Source of the DNA: Acanthaster planci | Lineage: Eukaryota > Echinodermata > Asteroidea > Valvatida > Acanthasteridae | Assembly (NCBI RefSeq): GCF_001949145.1 | Contig: NW_019091443.1 | Span: 996,600-1,021,498 of the forward strand | Length of the DNA: 24,899 nucleotides | Direction of reading: 5' to 3' | Made by a program: the position numbers and the translations under genes | The notes under the pieces: generated by a model | Database searches by the model: none | What the model saw: only the letters and a program-made list of their open reading frames with translations | What the model was told of the DNA's origin: nothing | Part shown: in pieces, positions 1 to 8,980 of the stretch | Layout of the letters: each line of letters opens with the position of its first letter | Position numbering within the stretch: position 1 is the stretch's first letter

Positions 1-429
1 CAGTTAGGGTTAATGAAAATTGTTACATAAGTTGATTATTCCTTTCTTTTAAACTGCTTCATGGTATAAGAGAAATTTTTCTGATACTGGTTACTGTCAC
101 ATGCTCTCCAATAACAGGTGCTGACCAAAGCATCTCCCATTTTATTTCCAATGTTTACCTTCCAATTTGTATTACAAAGTGGCCTTTAGAGTCATTCATT
201 ACAACATGGACATCTTATTATTGTTCACAAAAGCAATGGTTGGAAGGAAAGAGGAGGAATTTAACAGTAGCACAGTGAAAGTGTAAGAGAAAATGACTGG
301 TCATGCAGTGGGCCAGAATGAAATCAGAATTGAATTGGGTGGTGAGGGAGACTTTAGTCTTGCTCATTTTCCACGTGTCATTCACACAGCAACACTCTGA
401 TGCAGATATCTTCGTCTACATCCATCCAC

Positions 430-860
430 TCATCCAACTGCTTCAACAGTGTTATCTGCAAGATTTTCTAACATAAGTGGGGAATTGGACATTTCCTCCC
501 TATCACCATGATCCCCTTTGTCACAATCCCCATGGTCAACAGGCATTGATGGAACATTGCCATTTCTTTGTTCACCATCCTTGGAACTGTCTACATCCAT
601 GGCCTTATCAACATCAGAAATTTCATTTTCACTTGACATGTCAGACTCTGCGTCTTTGCCAAATCGTCCTGCATCAAATCCACGAGTGCAGTGTCATCGG
701 GCCCTCTTAGACCAAGCATTCTAGAGTCATGTAGAGTTTTCAATAAGCTGGTTTGCTTCACAAGAAGACCACACCTTATCACATCTTTCCACGTCAGAAG
801 TGAACACCAGCCAAAATCAGCAAATTTATTCCAAGTCTTCTTCAAAATATCATTCTTTTT
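430..860 (-). pseudogene. Acidic C-terminal reading frame, broken upstream
   Basis: One minus-strand frame is open from about 697 down to a TGA at 430-432. It is rich in Asp, Glu and Ser, with motifs such as SSENEISDVDKAMDVDSS and DHGDCDKGDHGD, and looks like a disordered acidic protein tail. The same frame continues upstream with protein-like stretches (SDVERCDKVWSSCEANQLI near 735-795) but is cut by TGA and TAG codons. A second minus frame is open across 591-881. Either this is a decayed gene end, or two exons are read in different frames; I saw no convincing splice pair between them. The family is not recognised. It lies upstream of and divergent to the DDRGK1 exon. Confidence 0.3.
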
Positions 861-996
861 GTTGTAAAAATGCATAAGCAAAGGTCATCTAGCAAAACTT
901 CAGCAAACGACGGTGACAGTTTAGTCCGAGAGTTTAGGACGTGTCACGACTTTATCAGAAACTGTTGTTGTTCCTGTAATTTGTACATGCGAAGTG

Positions 997-1021
997 ATCA
1001 CGTGATGCAACACTAACCAAT
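997..1021. promoter_or_regulatory. E-box palindrome plus CCAAT box
   Basis: ATCACGTGAT at 997-1006 contains the TCACGTGA core bound by USF/TFE-type bHLH factors, and CCAAT follows at 1017-1021. The pair sits between the minus-strand acidic frame and plus-strand coding sequence, where a bidirectional promoter could lie. No TATA box or transcription start can be shown, so this is only a candidate. Confidence 0.2.
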
Positions 1022-1097
1022 CGCAGTTGAGAATTTGCTAGATTGTCACTAGCCCTAGCAACCAGCCCATGCTTGTTTACCCTTGAAGGGCTTTGAA

Positions 1098-1277
1098 AAT
1101 CACCCTATAACTTGTTTATTCATGATGATACTGAGGTTAATATGCTCTCAGTGGATTCTGGAAGACTTGACCTTTCAGATGATACCACATTTTGTGCAGG
1201 GGGATCACCCAGAAAGGAAAACAGGTTCTTGCAAAAATCAGCCTTTCTCTCGTGTTTCTTGTAACAAGTTGTCATAA
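1098..1277. other. Stretch open on both strands, possible exon
   Basis: Two plus frames and one minus frame are open over roughly 150 bases. One plus frame reads TEVNMLSVDSGRLDLSDD and then SPRKENRFLQ, ending at TAA near 1263. The minus frame reads FLGDPPAQNVVSSERSSL and ends with TGA near 1120. Both have protein-like composition. A pyrimidine-rich AG precedes the minus frame (tgatttttgcaag), which would suit a terminal exon. I cannot tell which strand, if any, is coding, and no family is recognised. Confidence 0.25.
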
Positions 1278-2647
1278 TGTTGAGATGGACAATCCAGGAA
1301 AACAACGAAAAAACATTTTAGACTTTGAATTCAGCAATGTAAATTTGCCATATGATTGATAAGGGTCTTTTGCATGAAAAAATTTTAAAATCTCAAAATC
1401 GATCTCCAACTGGAAAAATGAACATTTCCGGCCATAGCGCATTTTCTGTGTGTGCGACTTTCTGTACATTTTGTTGTGCACAAATACAAGTACATAAGAA
1501 CCCATTCTATTGGTCAGACATACAGTAGTGAACATATGGATAAAATCTAGTCATTAGGATGAATATCACAAGACACAAGTACATTTATGTGACTTTGGAG
1601 GCATATGTATGGGTCCAATAAATGTAGAACAAATGCCAGGTTCACAACGAATACTGTTAAATCCAGTCACAATAATGAATGCCATTTAAATGACATGAAT
1701 GGTCACATGCAAATGTTTGAGTGTTATGCCATTGGTTTAACAATAATTGCAAATGATGGACAAAATCTTTTCATTATGAATGCTAATAACACAACCACAG
1801 AAGTAATATCAGTTCATCAAACACATTGTTTCATCATTTGCATGGATAATTGGTTTATACATGTACACAGGAAATCAATGAACTCTCATACTTGCTTGTT
1901 CAGTTGTTGTCATTCATAGGTGGAAATGAGAGGTTTGAATAAATTTTGGGCCAATGCAAAACACTGTGGATTTGCAAGATGTCCTGAGCAGTTGTGAAAT
2001 TTTGTAAACAAACATTAATGCCTGTACCCATGTACTCATATTCATAGACACTTCAATTTAATCAGGACTGTACTTTTAAATTTAGTTGGATCGCATGTTT
2101 TAGCTAGGCTTTATGTGCAGTCTTTCTAATACTAAAGTAAGAGCACCTGGAATTTCGTGGATATTTAAATCAAATGGCCCAGATAACATTGTCTCATTGA
2201 ATGATTACATAATTCTTTTCAGGGGTCCATAACACTAGAGCAGTGCTCTGAGCCATTTGAATACTTTTGTGTAAGCAAAGGCATGTCTTGTATTACATTT
2301 TGCCTTTCTTGTAGCATGGGCAAAAGATCAGTTTGAGTCATCAGAAACGGGGGAGGCACACTAGACCATTAACATTTTAAATCATGGAAAGGTCTAATAT
2401 CTGTTCAACCGAGACACTGAGGTTACACTTTGATAATGAACATAAATTGCTATGATCAGTGGGTGTACGTTTTTTTTTTCAAGTTTATGCATTTTGCATG
2501 AATGGTTCTAGACTTTTGCAAATGACTGTATGAACTCTAAATTGTAACTTTGTGTCATATATGCTTTTGTGTAAATTTGCCCCAATGAAAATAGTGACTT
2601 TGTGATCATAGTGAAAAAATGAATTTGGTTTTAATTTATTTACTCAG
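1278..2647. other. AT-rich non-coding stretch upstream of DDRGK1 exon
   Basis: Open frames here are short and low in information. I see no splice-bounded exon, repeat array or transposon end. The segment ends in the acceptor TTTACTCAG at 2639-2647, so it is probably DDRGK1 intron or upstream sequence. The N-terminal signal-anchor exon of DDRGK1 was looked for and not found. Confidence 0.4.
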
Positions 2648-2760
2648 ATGGTGAACAGCAGGCAGAAGAATTTGACTATGGAACAGGATTGCCAAAAAAA
2701 ATTGGTGCTAAGAAGGCACGCAAGCTAGAAATGAAAGCGGAAAAGCAGGCACAAAGAGAG
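2648..2760 (+). CDS. DDRGK1: DDRGK1 (UFBP1) internal exon
   Basis: A 113-base exon is bounded by the acceptor tactcag and the donor GTATGT. It enters in phase 1 and leaves in phase 0, giving 37 full codons. The peptide contains KKIGAKKARKLEMKAEKQ followed by AQRE. This corresponds to the KIGAKK-RKLE-K--KAQRE segment that starts the lysine/glutamate-rich coiled region of DDRGK-domain protein 1, just before the long helical stretch. DDRGK1 is the ER-membrane-anchored adaptor of the UFM1 ligase complex (UFL1, CDK5RAP3). The preceding acidic residues (GEQQAEEFDYG) fit the family's acidic linker. The signal-anchor exon and the downstream PCI/winged-helix exons were not found in the window. It is either one exon between long introns or an orphan copy. 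Confidence 0.85.
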
Positions 2761-2804
2761 GTATGTTTGAGCTGTGTGCATGAATGTATACTGTATACAT
2801 GTAG

Positions 2805-3020
2805 ATGACAATTGATGTGATGTGATAATGACATCATCAGGTGACAGGTGACATTAAAGGTGCATCCTTTAAAGCCCTGTATCTCCTGAAGTACATATCT
2901 GATCTGGTTGAGATGTTGCAGATATCTAAAAGGGGTGTGTTCTAGACGAAAATTGACCTTATGTAATGATGACATCACCAGTTGACAAGTCAGGTGACAT
3001 TAAATGTGCATCCTTTTTAT
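2805..3020 (+). repeat. ~150-bp palindrome-bearing repeat, two units
   Basis: Two adjacent units share the order: ATGACATCA-type palindrome, GACAAGTCA-like word, GTGACATTAAAGGTGCATCC, a stretch like TATCTCCTGAAGTACAT, a TCTGAT...GTTGAGA word, and TTCTAGACGAAAATTGACC. The first begins 45 bases after the DDRGK1 exon donor. Better-preserved units lie at 6.5, 9.8 and 10.2-10.8 kb, so this is a dispersed tandem repeat family. Confidence 0.7.
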
Positions 3021-3891
3021 ACATCAGAGCTTGTCTCAATCTTCTTCCATTCTGCATTTTTTCAACTACCTTCATCTCCATATTTACACGAATTTCTGGC
3101 TTTACAAGACTTATAAAGGGTGTCCACATAAAAAGTGTACAGAGATAAAAATAATTGTAATAGCAAAACTACTTTATATATGGGAAAGAGAAAAATATCT
3201 CTAAAAAGGGCAGAATGCCCTCTTTGCAGTGGTATACAGCTTGTGATGGTATTGACACAGATGAGTGAACAAACTAGACCGGTGTTAAGGGTACTGAAAT
3301 CGGCACTGTGACAAGTTTGCATATGCGATTAAAAAGGCGAGACCATGCATTTTATTGATTTAGCAATCTTTGATTGTCTTCAAAGTTTAATACACCAATG
3401 AAAAGCAAAGATAATACTGAAATAATTACGTCATGATGATGTTATCAGGTGATATATTATTAAATTTTGAATATTTAATATGAGGTTAAATTTTAAAAAA
3501 TCCATAAACAAAACTGTAAAATCAACCCTGGCTTCCTGCAACATTCTGTTTGTTGGAAGTGCCAGAGTAAAATTTTGTCTTCAATTCATCTTGTGTGGAT
3601 CCAATCATGTAACCCTTCCTTCTGGCCAAAACTGGAACTGGGCTTATTGTTTAAAAGTGGTAGTATGTATCAACTTGCTTTCAAGGGTGTAAGTGGGTGG
3701 GGGTATAGTATTCTTCAAAGCATCTACATTTACTGATGACATTATGAAATTGAAAAGGGTTGAAAATTCTGAAAAAGGATTTTTGAATAGATGTTTGTGG
3801 CAAAGTTTGTTGGAATCGGCTGAAAATTGATGTGGATGATGATCTTTACCCAGTTAACACGTGTGAAAGTTGGAGCCGATGACATTGTTGC
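3021..3891. other. Non-coding, relic of a second repeat type
   Basis: No supported gene. Around 3434-3480 lies GATGATGTTATCAGGTGA followed by an AT run with ATTTTGAATATTTAAT. The same combination recurs near 11075-11115 and in diverged form near 18345-18385. Remaining open frames look like chance. Confidence 0.4.
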
Positions 3892-4650
3892 TAGGTGTGA
3901 GTGACAAGTGAATTTTAGTAGTTGTGGCGACTATCAATAAAAAGTCATGACTAGTCGCGACTATGAGCATTGTTTATTTATCCAATAAAAAACCATGTCC
4001 GCGGTTGCATAACATAACATGGGGTTAACATGCTTAATTTTGGATGATGTCACACTGTGTGTTTCACTTTTTCACAGGATGATTGGACTTAAATGCTATC
4101 GTGAACGAACTATGAGGCTTTTTTAAGATAAAAACTTTTATCAGAAACGCTTGTAATATTCCTTCTTTGCTTCTGTGCTTACTTACTACAACTTTTTGGA
4201 AGGAAACCTTAATTGTTCTGCAATGTGATCAACAACTTTGCTGAGATGAAAAGCACATAGGGTTTAGGTCCGACTGGTGCCCGACCTGCGACATAGTGCT
4301 ACGACTGCAACAGTGAAGGACAGGGACCAGTTTATGGCTGGGCTGCGTGCATGCACGTGCTGAATCGGGCTGTGGGCTTCCTTCAGTTGTCAAGTGTAAT
4401 ATTCGTAAACATGTCAAATAAACATTGATGGAGAAGGGAATTAGCGGCAGATTTACATGTAATCCATGAACATGATTTGATATTTTCTGTGTATGTATTC
4501 AATGTTATAATATCTTTATTTCAAGTTTGCACTGCTCTCACAATAGACGATACACTCAAATTTTCGAGAAATTTTATGTCTGACGTGGTTTTATGGTTTG
4601 CCCGTGTGGACTAGACTCATATACAGCAGGGGTGTGATTTGTCCGGATTT

Positions 4651-4704
4651 CCGGAATTTCTGTGAGACTATCCGGAATTTCTGTGAGACTCTCCGGATTT
4701 CTGT
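4651..4704 (+). repeat. 21-bp subterminal tandem repeat
   Basis: CCGGAATTTCTGTGAGACT occurs at 4651 and 4672, and a partial copy (CCGGATTTCTGT) at 4693, giving a 21-base period. It lies 10-60 bases inside the left terminal inverted repeat of the inner hAT-like element. Confidence 0.8.
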
Positions 4705-4948
4705 ATTGTCAGTGCTTTCAATATGTAACGCAAAGACTACAATATTTGGTGCAAAACTAAGCAAAAAACTTGCACAAGTTTAGGTGTATAGCATGCGCTT
4801 TTACGTTGTTACTCCCCTGGAAATGCGCCAGATACATGCACATAATAATACATTGAACGGAGGAGGTATCATTATTAAAACATGGGGACCTGAGCTGGCA
4901 GTATAATCGTTTTTTGTATGTACTTTACGTTCTGTACATTCGCTGTGT

Positions 4949-5221
4949 GTGTATGCACGGTACACGTGTTGTCATTGCACGCACTGTGTACAACTTGCGT
5001 CAATCTGCCATTGCGTTTCGTTTCATTCTCGTCATGCTCGTGGGGAAGGGAATCTGAATGTAGACAAAGGATTAAAGAAGTCTTGGAAATTTTCCTGGCT
5101 TGAAACCGAGGTGTACAGAGAATTAACCAAGCATGCCAAGGGGAAATCGATATGTTATCATGACTTCCTCATGAATATCAACAAACCTGGGTACTGCAAG
5201 TACATGTGGTGTCGAAAGTAA
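4949..5221 (+). pseudogene. Zinc-finger-like fragment of a transposon protein
   Basis: The plus frame ends with KSWKFSWLETEVYRELTK, then KSICYHDFLMNINKPGYC and KYMWCRK before TAA. The order W-F-W-L-E, a helix, then INKPG-C-x4-C-x-K resembles N-terminal BED/TTF-type zinc-finger modules of animal hAT-derived proteins. The second half of the finger is missing. A donor-like GTAATG overlaps the last codon, so it may be an exon rather than a truncated ORF. The first ~30 residues (near 4949-5035) look unlike coding sequence, so a real start could be further in. It lies within the inner inverted-repeat element. Confidence 0.35.
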
Positions 5222-5816
5222 TGCAGCACTCATTTGTATGAGACAGTTTTCAGTTTTAATAAATTGTGATAGACTTTTGTGGATCACTGATAACTGCATG
5301 TGTGTGTATTACACTTTTAGGTCTTTGATTGTCACCAATTATAGCTAATTGCTATTGAAGTGAATGAGGACAAGGGTTTTGTTGCAGTAAATGTTACAAT
5401 TGTATCCTTCAAAGTAAGAACAGCTCTTGTGGTGGCTTACATGTAGTACCAGAATCTCCTCCTATAATCAAGTAGATATGCCAGGAATTGTAGGGAAGCT
5501 GTGGCCGACGTGACTTGCAAAACCCTCTGACAAATGTTTCGTGAGTTTTTCATTTTCCCCAAATCACACCCCTGGTACAGTCCTGCCACACTTATTCTGA
5601 GCGACACACGCCATCGCAACTTCAGTTTTTTGTACATTTTTAAGAATCAATGGCTGCCAATATATTTTCACAAATGATCAGCGCAAGTTTTGTCACTTTT
5701 GAGTGTCCCCCTTTTGACGGCTTGCATCCCAAATGATACAGAATGGAGAAATGCAGAACATGGATTTATCTTACCCAATGCAACAGTACCTTCACTTTCA
5801 TGGTGTTTTATGTAAA

Positions 5817-5837
5817 ACATGTACATGTACATGTACA
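5817..5837 (+). repeat. (ACATGT)n microsatellite
   Basis: Three to four copies of the self-complementary hexamer ACATGT/GTACAT. Similar runs occur at 9525-9549 and 12497-12521. This word is scattered throughout the window. Confidence 0.9.
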
Positions 5838-5871
5838 TTGCATGCTTAAGCAGTGCACGTGAATAGTTCAC

Positions 5872-6030
5872 TTGAATGCTAATGAGTTTCCAATCATGCA
5901 TGATGCACGTCGACGGGTGAGGTGCGTCCTGGATGATAAGTTACGTTCACATGACTTGGACACTTTCGTTTTCTTCAACTGGAGGGATGAAGCTCTATTT
6001 TGTAGTGTGTGCAAACTGACTAGAGCCAAG
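5872..6030 (+). pseudogene. Second zinc-knuckle-like coding remnant
   Basis: The plus frame reads CVLDDKLRSHDLDTFVFF, then NWRDEALFCSVCKLTRAK, after which the composition stops looking coding. The W...LFCSVCK pattern resembles the first half of a BED-type zinc finger, but no His pair follows. It lies between the right end of the inner inverted-repeat element and the right end of the possible outer one, so it may be a remnant of the outer element's transposase. The family assignment is tentative. Confidence 0.25.
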
Positions 6031-6224
6031 CTTGGTGTATGTGGCACAGCGCTGCGTGGTTGGTGGGGCCTGGCGGGTACTCCACTGCGTAGTTATGGGC
6101 ACGCACATGTACTGTAAAGTCGCGGGCGGCGACTTGTCAACTGTCCAGAAATTGATAGTCGTGACTACCAATACTTTTGGGTATTGGCGACTAGTCGACT
6201 AGTTGCACTAGTCGCACAGGCCTA

Positions 6225-6534
6225 GTCATCATACCAGAAGTTATAATAAAAAGTCCTTTTTTTCTTCCAAAATCAACCATGATAGATTTAAGCGTGAATT
6301 GTCCATAAGATGATAGCTATAACATTGAAGTCAACTGCATGAAGTGCCTAACTAATTTACTTTTTCACACAGCATAACCGCTGTCATAAAATCCCCTTTA
6401 CAATATTTGCAAACTTGAAAGCCCATTCACATGCTGTGCATTGGCTACTCTGTGCATGGATTTGCAATATCTGCCTGTACATGCAACATAGGCAGTGCAC
6501 AGAAACCTTGCAAATAGTTAGGAAGGGAAGGTTT
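6225..6534. other. Non-coding stretch
   Basis: No gene, array or transposon end is seen. ATGCACAGAAACCTTGCAAATA-like sequence near 6495 precedes the next repeat array. Confidence 0.4.
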
Positions 6535-6860
6535 ATAAAGGAGATTGACCTCGTATGATGACAATGTCATCAGCAGACAAGTCATGTGACATTAAAGGTT
6601 CATCCTTTAAAGTACTCTTATTTCCTGAAGTGCATGTCAGATTGGCTTGAAACTTTGTAGGTATGTAGAAAGGGAAGTGTTCTAGATGAAACTGACATCA
6701 TCAGATGATCATGTCATGTGACATTAAAGGTGCACTCTTCCAAGTGCTGTACCTCTTAAAGTTCATGTCTGATTGGGTTGAAACCTTGCTGACATCTTGG
6801 AAAGGAAGTGCTTTAGGCAAATATTGACCTCACGTGACGATAGCATCAAATGACACTTCT
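6535..6860 (+). repeat. ~150-bp palindrome-bearing repeat, two to three units
   Basis: Successive units carry ATTGACCTC, GATGACAATGTCATC or a decayed form, GACATTAAAGGT, and GATTGGCTTGAAAC/GATTGGGTTGAAAC, about 135-150 bases apart. The central palindrome is decayed here compared with the copies at 10 kb. Confidence 0.75.
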
Positions 6861-7026
6861 CAAACCCCTATATCCCGACAGTTATGCTCCATCGGGTCGA
6901 AACTTTGCAAATAACTACAGTACATTGGAATTCAAAGTTAACGTCAAAATGGGAAAATCTTTTCATATATTTTCTCTTCCCAGGGAATTCCTTTTCATTT
7001 CAAAAATTGTGAAAAACTGTGCCAAA

Positions 7027-7172
7027 TGTGGGAAAAGATTTTCACAACTTTTCACACAAATGGGAAAACATTTTCACAGAACTTCCCACAAGTGGGAAAA
7101 AAAGGAAAAACATTTTCACACTTTTTCCCACAAGTGGGAAAAGATTTTCACAGATTTTCTCTCGTTGTGGGG
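7027..7172 (+). repeat. 32-43-bp minisatellite with near-palindromic units
   Basis: Four units start with GTGGGAAAAGATTTTCACA or close variants near 7027, 7060, 7092 and 7135. The junctions form TTCCCACAAGTGGGAA, a 7-bp inverted repeat. Two plus frames and one minus frame are open through the array (for example FSHKWEKIFTDF), which is expected of a stop-free repeat and is not evidence of a protein. Confidence 0.75.
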
Positions 7173-7199
7173 AAATAATTTTGAAAGCTTTCTTCATTA

Positions 7200-7892
7200 A
7201 GTAGTATTTGTGCATGTACATGTAGACATCAGGAAGTTGTTTTTTCTGTGGTTTCAAACATGCACATCTCTGAATATGGAAAGCAGAGGATAATTAGTCT
7301 GAGACAAAAATATAATCTTTCATTCTAGAATTTCCAAAAGATTTGATTTTATTTACGCTTTGATTTTATTCTGTCACCGAAAGTCAAGTTTATATTTGAG
7401 TAATATAGAATTCAATAGGGTTAGGGGCCGTCCAAAGTTTTGAACATTAATTTTTACAATAGTACACAGAGTACTACTACTATTTTTCAAGGCCCCCTCC
7501 CCATTTTTTAAGATCTTGAAAAAACTGACGAGGTCCCGTAGGCACAACATTGCTGGAAATTACCACAACCCATAACCATATATCGGTAGATGTAGATGTA
7601 GATATAAGCATTTTGGGAAATCTTCCTGTCAAATGTGAAAAAAAGGTTTAAACATAGTATTTAAGATTATTCCCATTCCTGTTTATTCATCAATTGCAGA
7701 GTGAAAATTTTTCAAATCTTAAGATGTTTAATAAGCACATATGTCAGTCTCTATACTTGAATAATTTCACTTATTTCCCCATGCAAGAAGACAGCATGTA
7801 AAGAAATTAGGCATTAGCAAGATAGCTTAACTTTGGTTATGTATGGTCAGAGCAGTTTATTGGCGGATTGATAACTTTAAATAGCATGACAT
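7200..7892. other. AT-rich non-coding stretch
   Basis: No supported gene or repeat family. A short GATGTAGATGTAGATAT run near 7588-7604 is a minor simple repeat. Confidence 0.4.
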
Positions 7893-8300
7893 TTTCCGGT
7901 CGAAGGGAACCGCGAAAACTGATCTGTATGTATAGTCACTAAAGCTACTTATTTGTTTGTCATTGACATAATTAATCACAATGCATTTCCTGCCGCTAAA
8001 TGATCTAAATGTATCTCAGTGTCATCTTTCCGGTCATACGTGACCCGCGAAACATCAAATAAAGCATAACTGTAGGAATATATTTCTGGTCCTACGCGAC
8101 CCGCGAAATAATATCGATTATACTCCAAGTTGTTCCCGGTCATAAGCGACCCGCGCTACATCTAACTCACAACTGTACAAAAAAAATTTCCGGTTGTATG
8201 CAACCCAGGAAATAATACAGTTAACCAATTTTCCAACTTGTTTCCAGCCGTACGCGATCCGTAAAACCCAAAGCCAGCATCAACAATAACTTTGCCTCCA
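7893..8300 (+). repeat. ~54-bp array of near-palindromic units, alternating A/B
   Basis: A ~26-base core like TTTCCGGTCATACGTGACCC ending in GCGAAA occurs at about 8027, 8083, 8132, 8186 and 8240, with an outlier at 7893. The core is itself an imperfect inverted repeat (TTTC-CGGTCA / TGACCCG-GAAA). The sequences between cores fall into two classes. After cores 1, 3 and 5 they resemble ACATC-AA-A-CATAACT; after cores 2 and 4 they resemble ATAAT...CCAACTTG. The true unit is therefore about 105 bases made of two half-units. Divergence increases from left to right. Confidence 0.7.
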
Positions 8301-8597
8301 ATCCAGTGGTTGCGATAGCAACACCAAAACAAATTAAGCAAGAGTCTCGGCATAACTGGAGGCGTGAATCATCTAATAATTATATTGCCGCCATTGTGCT
8401 CCCAGCAATCAAGTTACAAAATCATGGAGTTTTAGCATACTGAAATGATAAGACTAAGGCATATGACGGTGTTCTGAATGAAATTCCTCCAAACAGGCAG
8501 AGTGATTACTGCCAAAATAGCCTGAAGGCAAGCAACTGCGAAAATTAAGGAAAAAGCAACCAAAACTTTGCGGTGTGAATCTCAAGGTAATGGCATT
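8301..8597. other. Stretch between array and SGNH fragment
   Basis: No gene is seen. On the minus strand the SGNH-like frame ends at 8598, and its continuation has no recognisable family blocks. Confidence 0.35.
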
Positions 8598-8914
8598 TCA
8601 AGAAGTAAAATGAGAAATGGGCATAACTGTCAACACACTCTTAATGATCTGGAAAACGGCCTTCTTTGGGAGGGTCCCCAGGTCATTTGACCAGACATGA
8701 ATTATGATATATTTGGGATTTTTTAACTGCTCGGATTCCCAGCACTAGTGTAAAAAGTCATTGAATTCATCCATGTGGAGGCCCCATTTCCTCAGCCATA
8801 GGATGGTTGCCACGTTGCTGAGGATTGCATGGAGGTATGCAGCTTGGCCCAACCAGTGCACGAAGGAGTCACCAACGATCCACACCAACGGCTTGTATAC
8901 GGGTTGCACCATGG
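8598..8914 (-). pseudogene. SGNH-hydrolase-like domain fragment
   Basis: The minus frame opens with ATG at 8912 after a TGA. It reads KPLVWIVGDSFVHWLGQAA, then WLRKWGLHMDEFNDFLH, a TAG at 8745-8747, then KYIIIHVWSNDLGTLPKK, and a TGA at 8598-8600. VGDS is the block-I serine motif of SGNH/GDSL hydrolases. IIIHVWSNDLG corresponds to the block-III GxND motif, with the Asn kept and the Gly replaced. The spacing of about 70 residues fits a small SGNH domain. Block V (DxxH) is missing. Two in-frame stops and the truncation make it inactive. It lies 66 bases downstream of the YR fragment on the same strand, in another frame, with a pyrimidine-rich AG (ctttttctttcatgag) between them that could be a splice acceptor. 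The two are probably parts of one element-encoded protein. Confidence 0.7.
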
Positions 8915-8980
8915 CTCATGAAAGAAAAAGAACACAAAAGAAACATACATGCAATAAATAAAGAATTAAATGATATAGGC

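Larger units (their letters stand above)
4627..5574. mobile_element. Inner non-autonomous hAT-like element (~950 bp)
   Basis: CAGGGGTGTGATTT at 4627-4640 is matched by its perfect reverse complement AAATCACACCCCTG at 5561-5574. A CAGGGG terminus is the hallmark of many hAT elements. The flanks share TACAG (ATATACAG left, GTACAGTC right), perhaps a degraded 8-bp target duplication. Tandem 21-bp CCGGAATTT repeats sit just inside the left end, as subterminal transposase-binding repeats do in hAT elements. A zinc-finger-like frame lies within. The length is far below a full transposase gene, so it is probably non-autonomous. Confidence 0.55.
3892..6224. mobile_element. Possible outer hAT-like element
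   Basis: The left end reads TAGGTGTGAGTGACAAGTG. The reverse complement of the right end reads TAGGCCTGTGCGACTAGTG, an imperfect terminal inverted repeat. Inside both ends are GACTATCAAT words and clusters of GTCGCGACTA/AGTCGACTAG, in opposite orientation. TAGG...TGTGCGACTAGTC ends are typical of hAT-superfamily elements. No matching 8-bp target duplication is visible (ATTGTTGC left, GTCATCAT right). The interior holds another inverted-repeat element and two short zinc-finger-like coding remnants, with no complete transposase. The ends could instead belong to two separate relics. Confidence 0.35.

Noticed and set aside
1-15. Telomeric repeat (TTAGGG)
   Set aside because: A single copy only.
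6850-7204. 116-codon ORF with HKWEK repeats as a zinc-finger protein
   Set aside because: It is a translation of the minisatellite, and an ORF is equally open on the opposite strand.
7893-8300. CRISPR-like array (regular near-palindromic repeats with spacers)
   Set aside because: The cores diverge too much, the spacers are themselves alternating repeats, and the surroundings are clearly eukaryotic.
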